A stretch of DNA of 14,546 nt. Source: Spongospora subterranea. Its lineage: Eukaryota; Endomyxa; Phytomyxea; Plasmodiophorida; Plasmodiophoridae. Below, piece after piece: positions 8,031-14,546 of the stretch (its first letter is position 1; each line of letters starts with the position of its first letter). Made by a program: the position numbers and the translations under genes. The stretch lies in assembly GCA_900404475.1 (NCBI GenBank), contig OUQQ01000531.1, positions 1-14,546 of the forward strand, in the 5' to 3' direction. The notes under the pieces are model-generated. The model was given only the letters and a program-made list of their open reading frames with translations. It ran no database searches and had not been told where the DNA came from.

Positions 8031-11000
8031 ATGATGTTCCGTCTAAACGCGCAGCATCGATGGGACGATTATGGAACTGGATTCGTCGAGGATCCCGTTC
8101 ATGGTATTCGCTGGTCCGTCTGCGATTCTATCGTGAGCCTGATCGTGGGAACAATTGATTAGGCACGCTGCGAGTGATTTGTGAGGAAAGCAACACCGTT
8201 CTCCTCTTTCACAGGATTCAATCTGATCATGATTATGCTAAACAAGGTCCCCGATCTGCGTTTTTGTTTAAAAATCATTGTTTTGACTGCTGCTTTAAGG
8301 CGACGCAATCATTACATGGTTCGATACCGAATCTACCGTTGATTTGGCGCTAAGTTTCGAGCATAGCGACAATTGCGATCGGATTTGGGAACAGGTCTAA
8401 GATATAGGTCAATTAAAACGGTTTTTTATTCACTGAGCGTCTTGCGGACAGATTCAATCGGCAATTGCCTTCTCCGACGAAAATATCCAAATCGAAGCGT
8501 TAGACGCCATGGATACTGTCGACGATTTCGAAGAGGTCTCTATTCCAACTCTCGATAATCTTTCTAAAGTTAGTGTTCTCATTATCGTCATTTGCACTGG
8601 CGTTAATTCACATTGTCTAGGTCTCAAACGAAATACTTTCCAGTTTTAGGAATAGCAGAAAGGTTTCTGTTAATGAGGCTTACGGAAAGGCTTTCATGGA
8701 TGCTCTTCGGGACGTATTTTCACAGGTACGCTGCATAGTCGATTATAAAATCAGTCATCAAGTTTACAAATCATAGGCGTATGATCTGGAAGCGTATGAT
8801 TCGCTGTTCCTGATATTCACCATCGTGAGGCAGCTGTTTTTCCTGGGGTCCGCGTCAATCATCGATATGCTGACCGGTCCTGATTTGCTGCAGACGACCG
8901 TTCATATGCTAGAGTCAGCGTTATCAATTGTATGCTTTTCGTTAGAGTGCATGTTAATATAATATTTTTGTATCATTACAGGTATGATCCGGAATTGACC
9001 GAAGGTCATGATGATCCATCTGAGGTTGATTTCAATCGTCATCGCAAGGTACTACTCGAGGCAATGTTCGCAATGATATCCTTATTGTTATCAGGCATTG
9101 AAAGCCGCTCAATTTCGAGAAGTAATTCCTTTGAGAAATGACGCGCTTTTACAGACCATCAAGACGGTATTTTGCTCGTCTTGTTTGTGTTTTCGTTTGC
9201 TAATCAACTATGGACGCCAGCATTATTATGTCACTTACATCCGAGATGTGATCATGCTGAAGTATCTAAATGATGGTTTGACACAAACGTTAAATTCTAT
9301 GCTGTTCGCCAGCGTCAGCAACATTGTGACTCCGTTAATGGAGAACGATCATTTTCTTGATTTATTGTTCGCCAAAATTGGTTCCGTTCCTAATGAAACA
9401 AGGCTGGTGTCGCAAGATTCTCTTGATACCTATCGATTTGTGGCAGAGCTGGTTTCACTAATCAAGAATTTAGCTCTACATTCCTATTTCTTCGGTCGAT
9501 TTTGTGCTCGCGGCCTACTTGGCCGCATTGCGTCATTGCTATTTGATTGGCAATCGAATGTGTCGCCCAGTGGGAACATTATTCACCGAATGGTACCTGT
9601 ATTATTCGAGATTGTTCATACGTATGTAGAACCATTTTTTCATATACGTGTTTATTCACATTCTATGTTAGAATTGCTGTTCATGATCCTCAGTATGTTA
9701 AAGCGGCAATGCTATCCGAAGGACCGAAGTAAGTCGTCTGATTCACTCGATCTGTTGCTATCGACTTATGTGCACTTAGGTCTGTGCTAATGGCAGCCTT
9801 GATTGGTACAATTACTACGAAAACCGACGTCTTAGATGACTCCATGCAGTCAAATGTATTGTTCGCTTTGATTGCCGTGCTAACTCATATTAAACCCCTT
9901 ATTTTAGGCGACTGAGTTGCTTATGATTTTATTGCTCCACGACTCTAACAAGTTTCTTCACCAAGAAACGTTCATTGAATCGTGCTTCGAAGTCTATCTT
10001 AGTATGCCCGGAGCTTTTCATTTTTTTCCTGCGCTGACCTGTTGTTTTAGATAACCTGGTTTCTTGCATTACCAACCCATCCACTCGTGGCAATTCAGTG
10101 ATCAACGCAGCAACTCTCTTGACGTTCTGCATTCGCTCGCACGCGAGCACACTCGCGTTTGCATTGAGGAGGTGCCAGTGGCACAGTGCAGCGATGTGTC
10201 TGCTGATGAATAGAGATCATATGCAACTTGTATAGGAACTTGCCTTGTTTTGGCAATTTTTTGATGGTGCTCCCAGATGCTATTGGGTTTGAGGATGGTT
10301 AGGGCAGCTTTATCGCATTTATTAATGCCATCCTATGCGAATGATGAAATGCAGGATGGAAAAGTCAGTAATATTTGTTCACTTGCAGCATGTTCTTAGT
10401 GCGAGTTTAGACGCTGTTAAACGCTTGCGTGGATCTTTTCCTGTTCAACGGCGTCCAAAGATACAATTTGTTGAATTCTACATTCATTGAGTTAGTAGAG
10501 TTTGTCAGGGCATCGAACATTAAACCGCTTGTGAATTATTTCGGTAAGTCGACTGACAACGCTGGTGACGGCCTACTAATTTTATTTGCAGCAAGAGTGC
10601 AGTTGCAACGAATCGGACCTGTGTCGTATGTTTCCGTTTTTGACGCAATCGCTTTGAAAGCGGAACAGAACCAAGAAGATCCTGTGGTTGATACAATTTC
10701 CACTACAGTTCGAGTTCAAGAGTCGCAAACGTTCTCGGAACTGCAACGCGAAGAGGAATATTTTGAGTCCCCTGCTATCGATCCTGATCCTGACACCATG
10801 ACCGACCATGACGTGACGCAGACTTGGGATATGGATTCCGCAGTTGGTTCGACAAAGGACGCATCCTTGCCCACGTTTATCGAAAGGAAGCACTTTCAGC
10901 CAAGGCAAGATCCCGGCGATTTTTTATTGGCTGTAAAGAAAAGAAAAAAACTGACAAAGGGAGTTGCGAAGGGCCCGTACGTTCAGATACAACCGATTTG

Positions 11001-11195
11001 GAAGAGGTTGACATTTTTTCTTTGACTATAGTGTAAAGACGTTGTCAATTTCTCCCCAACGCTTGGTGCAGTATTCTATTGGTGAAGATGATGACTCCGA
11101 TGGCGACGCGGACCGTAGGGTATGGATTGCAAATATGCTGTTGGATTGCCTGACTGACTTGCTGCAATCTGGAGTTAGAAAAGCGTTCGAGATAG
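8031..11195 (+). CDS. PPP4R3: Protein phosphatase 4 regulatory subunit 3 (SMEK/Psy2/Falafel)
   Basis: Seventeen exons: 8031-8132, 8186-8246, 8300-8394, 8452-8568, 8621-8725, 8777-8919, 8982-9048, 9095-9166, 9221-9728, 9797-9855, 9908-10001, 10051-10229, 10277-10363, 10411-10543, 10592-10976, 11032-11119, 11175-11195; 771 aa, near the usual 800-860, all phases consistent. This subunit targets PP4c/PP4R2 to substrates in DNA repair and development. An EVH1/PH-like N-terminus (about 1-86: HRWDDYGTGFV, GDAIITWFDTES, DLALSFEHSDNCDRIWEQ) is followed by the SMK-1/ARM-repeat core (YDPELTEG, KAAQFREVIPLRND, YVTYIRDVI, VINAATLLTFC, GVQRYNLLNSTFIELVEF). Then comes an acidic tail with KKRKK (about 722-726) and a C-terminal DDDSDGDADRR ending in KRSR, both nuclear-localisation-like. 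An upstream exon adding a few residues is possible, because the codons before ATG 8031 read GFRV, matching the family's RRVKV start. Least certain junctions: 9728/9797 and the last exon. Confidence 0.95.
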
Positions 11196-11565
11196 CCTGG
11201 CGCATGCGTCTTTGGCCACACCTCCTGTGTCCAACTCAGCTGACGTGACAACTACGTTGCAGTACACAGCTCTGAGGCAAGGTACATAGACAAGGAAAAG
11301 GGCAACATCAGATTTACTGTAGACCTGAACTTCTTATACATTATAAATACCAGCAATTTATGCAATGATCACTTGGATGAGTGAGTCAGTGACAGTCCAT
11401 TGCTATATAGGGAGAAATGTATTCAAATTATGTGGGAGATTATCTTCATCCAATGACCAATTAAGCCCAAAACAACAATAAGCAGCACTACGATGCGGAT
11501 CAGATAGAGAAAATTGAAATTCTCGTATTTTCCTCGATGACTTGCGGAGAGGAACATAATGAACA
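11196..11565. other. Convergent intergenic region between PP4R3 and the RING-H2 gene
   Basis: Both genes end here. I see no AATAAA on either strand near the stops. A minus-strand frame stays open to about 11403 beyond the RING stop; a 31-nt intron skipping the stop would extend the RING protein by about 45 residues, but nothing recognisable is encoded, so I left it out. Confidence 0.5.
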
Positions 11566-13112
11566 CTATACGGGGAGGGCGTCGTCACCAGAACCGTTGA
11601 CGTGTTCACGGCAAAGAGGGCACGTAGCCTTCAGCACTAACCATTGATCCAAACACGATGAATGGAATTCATGATCGCATCTGCATGCAAAATTAGCGAC
11701 TAGATAACTATTGTGTCAATGAGTCATACGGTAAATGTCTCAGCCTATCACCGGTTGCAAAATCTACTTGACAAATTACGCAAGCATCAGACGCATTTTC
11801 CTAGAAACTTTTGAATACACTGACTAGAACATCAGATGCATACATACGGTTCGCGCATCATCCGCGTTATATATCCTTTCAGGAAGTTTTCTAACATCAG
11901 AGTTTGACATTCCTTCATTAGGCTGAAAGAATCTAGGATGCACTTAAACATCAAGGTGAGGTAAAAGCGAGGAAGGTTGCCTACCGAAGAAGAAGAAGCA
12001 GACATGGTAGGCACATACCTAAACGTGAACATGGCATCAACACTTGCATACAGCATCACATAAATTGCCTACAGAACATAGCGAGAAGAAGCAACGGCGA
12101 GCATGCAAGTGCAACATGCATAACTATTATTGTCGTACAAAAGTACCAAAGAATTGGCGACGAGCCACGACACTCTGCTGCAGGATTTCCAAGTGTCCAT
12201 AATAACCCCTGGAATCGCTCGATAAGGGTGCAAAACAAAATTGAATGGNAACGTGAACATGGCATCAACACTTGCATACAGCATCACATAAATTGCCTAC
12301 AGAACATAGCGAGAAGAAGCAACGGCGAGCACGCAAGTGCAACATGCATAACTATTATTGTCGTACAAAAGTACCAAAGAATTGGCGACGAGCCACGACA
12401 CTCTGCTGCAGGATTTCCAAGTGTCCATAATAACCCCTGGAATCGCTCGATAAGGGTGCAAAACAAAATTGAATGGTGATAATCATTATTTACCAAGACT
12501 GTCCAGATAAATGAGAATGACCCTCGAACTTTGTCCAAATTTTGGACATTAATCATTAACTCATCTTGCCGACGCGAATGTGCAACATATCTCGCCTATG
12601 GCAAGTCAGATTAAATAAAATAGGACTGCAAAATTAATATCTACCATTTCTTGCGGGAATATTATGCAATATCGAAGCAAAAATACTATTAGCCACATCT
12701 TTAATGGAACGTCGCATGATGTGTTAAAAGAAAATCCTAGAACAATGCAGCCGGCAATCAACTACAACAATATTCAGATTGTGCCATGATGGACTTGGGA
12801 TTCAATAAACCTCAATGATGCCATAGGTCACTGCTAAAGCAATAAATCTGCTTGAGCTCCTGACATCATATACAACTTGATTCGCATTGGCTACCTGAGA
12901 TCAAGTTGATGAGCCAATCCGTGCGGAGAAGAAATCAGCAATGAGACCAGAAGTTGGCGCTGTTGCGGTGGACCGGGACGATCACGAAGTAGCAGTGATT
13001 CGCCGCTTCTGGCCCTGGCCCTGTTGTGAAACGGGCCTGCCTGCTGCCAGCGACTGTCTTCCTCGGCCTGAAGCCTCTGTGCCAGAGCCAGCGAGGCTGC
13101 ATCGTCAGCCAT
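11566..13112 (-). CDS. Multi-pass membrane RING-H2 E3 ubiquitin ligase
   Basis: Nine exons on the minus strand: 12948-13112, 12811-12894, 12645-12761, 12494-12595, 12301-12436 (duplicate copy 12073-12208), 11985-12018, 11848-11932, 11730-11800, 11566-11680; 302 aa once the assembly duplication is collapsed. A UIM-like N-terminal helix (SLALAQRLQAEED, 7-19) is followed by hydrophobic segments near 70-91, 103-116, 149-163 and 176-215. A linker (GMSNSDVRKLPERIY) then leads into a C-terminal RING-H2: C248xxC251, C266xH268, H271xxC274, C285PLC288, with W278 of the E2-binding surface. The order SRF-TM, DVPLKMW, SFSFIWTVLG, Cys/Leu-rich TM, RING matches a membrane RING family best known to me from plants (At1g12760/At4g11680 type), acting as E2-dependent ligases in endomembranes. 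The alternative first intron (35 nt) was rejected in favour of a 53-nt one. ATG 13112 gives a clean start. Confidence 0.92.
12022..12476. repeat. 227-nt direct duplication flanking a single N (probable unmerged contig overlap)
   Basis: Positions 12022-12248 and 12250-12476 are identical except for one base (T at 12104, C at 12332), with an N at 12249 between them. The unit spans the RING-gene exon coding the last TM segment plus parts of both flanking introns. The one difference is synonymous (third base of an Ala codon). Confidence 0.95.
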
Positions 13113-13560
13113 GGCGAGGGCCAGCCAGATAAACCGATGGAGATTGGCCTTAGAACTATATAGTAAACGAGCGGTAATTGAATAGATTGAGAGTAATTAA
13201 TGAGAGTTTGAGGGAATTCACTGACAATCCAACTAGCACCCACTTACGGAATGTACAGCAAAGATCAATCCGCACAGGGCCAATGAATAAAACAGCGACT
13301 GGGGCACAGTGGCGCAGAGTGGACGGGAAAAGTGGCGCAAAATGCCGAGATCAGTGGCGCAGATAATGGGAGACTGTGTGTGTCTGTGGGGGGAAAACGG
13401 CCCTGGCGCTCTGGCCCAGACACACCACCCAAATATCCTCGTTTAGGATTATCAAGGGTTCTCGAACAACGGGTGGTGAACAGAGGTTTATCTACTCGAT
13501 CTAACGGTACACCGGTGATGGCTTGTTTATGGTGTGCCAGTGGCCTTGACCATCATACTG
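13113..13560. other. Upstream region of the RING-H2 gene
   Basis: No gene supported. An AT-rich proximal part (13140-13260) is followed by a GC-rich block (13295-13440) with repeated AGTGGCGCA words and a TG-rich run around 13376-13390. It is likely the promoter region of the RING-H2 gene. Confidence 0.5.
13308..13361. promoter_or_regulatory. Three AGTGGCGCA direct repeats
   Basis: Exact 9-mers at 13308-13316, 13331-13339 and 13353-13361, spaced 23 and 22 nt, about two helical turns. They sit about 200-250 nt upstream of the RING-H2 start codon. Regular spacing of a GGCGC core suggests a transcription-factor array; the core resembles E2F-type sites without fitting the full consensus. Confidence 0.4.
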
Positions 13561-14546
13561 AACTTCAGAGGGTTATGTCTCAAAATGGGGATCAGTAAAC
13601 GGTTGTCACTTAATAACGCCAATGATCAGTTAGACGAGGTCATGCTGCTTATCGCCGCGGTGATTTCTTTGTTGAAATTACTCAGCTAGTGATGAAGATG
13701 ATGGCATTGTCTCAACTGGTAATTTCTGACGAATGTACGAGTATCAAAGTTCTGCTGAATAATTTATTAGCAAATATTCAGCAGCAGCATAACGTCGAAG
13801 TGGTTTTTTGTATGTTGTCATGTCAGATCTTAGTGAAATTGTGAGTTTGCGCCATGGTCGATTCACGCCTAACGTTCGAGCATTGGTCCACAAAACACGC
13901 TGCAATTCCGGAAAATCGTGATCCATGAGGAGTCCATTTTGGGATAATCCATTCAACGATAATGACTGGTCTTCAGCCTATTGTGTTAAAATACTTATTC
14001 GAATAGTGTTCCGGCCATCATTTTCTTCTCGACTGATGGAGTTGCTGCGAATCAGCCGCCAACGAACGCGTTGAAATCTTATAACGGACGTCAGAATAGA
14101 GCAAACCCGTTAAAAGGATGGGCACAATCTCGCTTATTCTGTTTTGTCGCCAATTCTCGTTAGTTTCTGGCGTTCTTTTCACAGTGGTTGAGGTAGTTTT
14201 GGCTAAAGGCGACACAGGTCTTTGAGAAGTATGGGCATCCGGGTGAGTGTCGAACCGATACTGTCGAGTACCTCACTTCCGATTCAGGGCGTCTATCATG
14301 GATGGACTTTCCTCCGTCACCAATCTGTTCAAGCATGTACTATCTCGCCCATTATGAGCACCGTTTGGGAACGGTTTTGAACCCATCATTGGATTGATAG
14401 CCGTGCGTGTTCACGATGATGTTTACGATGGGCCCAATTATGTGCCTTTAACCTCTTTTTTCACTTAACGCCCCCAATAGTTCGTCAAATAAACGTTGTA
14501 CAACGCCTTTCAAAACCAGAGTGTGTTCGTCGAACTCATCAATTCA
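13561..14546. other. Unresolved region, possible multi-exon plus-strand gene(s) running off the right edge
   Basis: No frame is open for long, but intron-like signals occur. The best plus-strand start is ATG 13585 with exon 13585-13638 (LSLNNANDQLDE), a 47-nt intron (13639-13685), exon 13686-13718 (LVMKMMALSQL), and an intron of about 52 nt ending at 13770 with a CTGAAT branch-like site. Further right, 14243-14287 is a convincing intron (GTGAGT to TTCAG). I could not chain these into one protein or recognise a family. Minus-strand frames at 13744-13956 and 14018-14215 are also open, so even the strand is not certain. Confidence 0.35.

Noticed and set aside
12056..12287. Separate small ORFs spanning the N
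   Set aside because: They are artefacts of reading one RING-gene exon twice through the assembly duplication.
12860..12894. 35-nt first intron in the RING-H2 gene
   Set aside because: A 53-nt intron (12895-12947) is of normal size for this genome, stays in phase, and makes a smoother protein into the first membrane span.
14218..14441. Mitochondrial carrier (SLC25) gene
   Set aside because: GIRGVYHGW is suggestive, but no PxDxxKxR signature motif was found on either side, so it is not called as a gene.
14481..14546. Cullin-like segment (LYNAFQNQSVFVELINS) at the right edge
   Set aside because: The frame has a TAA just upstream after the only plausible acceptor, and no other cullin motifs could be joined to it.
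1..14546. CRISPR array, insertion sequence, prophage or bacterial operon
   Set aside because: No repeat-spacer pattern, transposase, terminal inverted repeats or co-directional unspliced genes; all resolved genes are spliced eukaryotic genes.

Overview
The window is nuclear DNA from an intron-rich eukaryote. Every gene I could resolve is cut by short GT-AG introns (about 41-94 nt). I reconstructed 53 of them by requiring reading-phase agreement plus protein-family continuity. Gene content points to an opisthokont that handles chitin, most plausibly an early-diverging or zoosporic fungus or a relative: a secreted protein with four hevein-type chitin-binding (CBM18) modules and a Ser/Thr-rich tail, a mitochondrial MnmE-type GTPase, a 34-kDa Ca-regulated actin-bundling protein of the kind best known from Dictyostelium, and a PP4 regulatory subunit 3. 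The lineage is inference; no single marker fixes it.

Layout, left to right: (1) minus strand, 1-1031, secreted CBM18 protein, start inside and 3' part off the left edge; (2) a 582-nt divergent intergenic region with a (CA)n tract and an inverted repeat; (3) plus strand, 1614-3751, MSS1/GTPBP3 (MnmE) in 11 exons; (4) plus strand, 3932-5822, a type-II membrane protein of about 398 aa with at least two copies of an extracellular beta-sandwich-like repeat, 11 exons; (5) minus strand, 6014-7156, ABP34-like EF-hand actin bundler, 6 exons; (6) minus strand, 7541-7803, a possible small orphan gene; (7) plus strand, 8031-11195, PP4 regulatory subunit 3 (SMEK/Psy2), 17 exons; (8) minus strand, 11566-13112, a multi-pass membrane RING-H2 E3 ligase, 9 exons, interrupted in this assembly by a 227-nt duplication around a single N; (9) 13113-14546, a promoter-like stretch with repeated AGTGGCGCA words, then an unresolved region with intron-like signals.

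The genes do not form a pathway and look like ordinary neighbouring loci: cell wall or surface (1, 4), mitochondrial tRNA modification (3), cytoskeleton (5), phosphatase signalling (7), ubiquitin at a membrane (8). The left 8 kb is visibly GC-richer, with G/C-ending codons; PP4R3 and most of the RING gene are AT-richer. No tRNA, rRNA, CRISPR, IS element or bacterial-type operon was seen. The clearest anomaly is the duplication at the N, almost certainly an unmerged contig overlap. The most novel proteins are the repeat-bearing surface protein and the small orphan.
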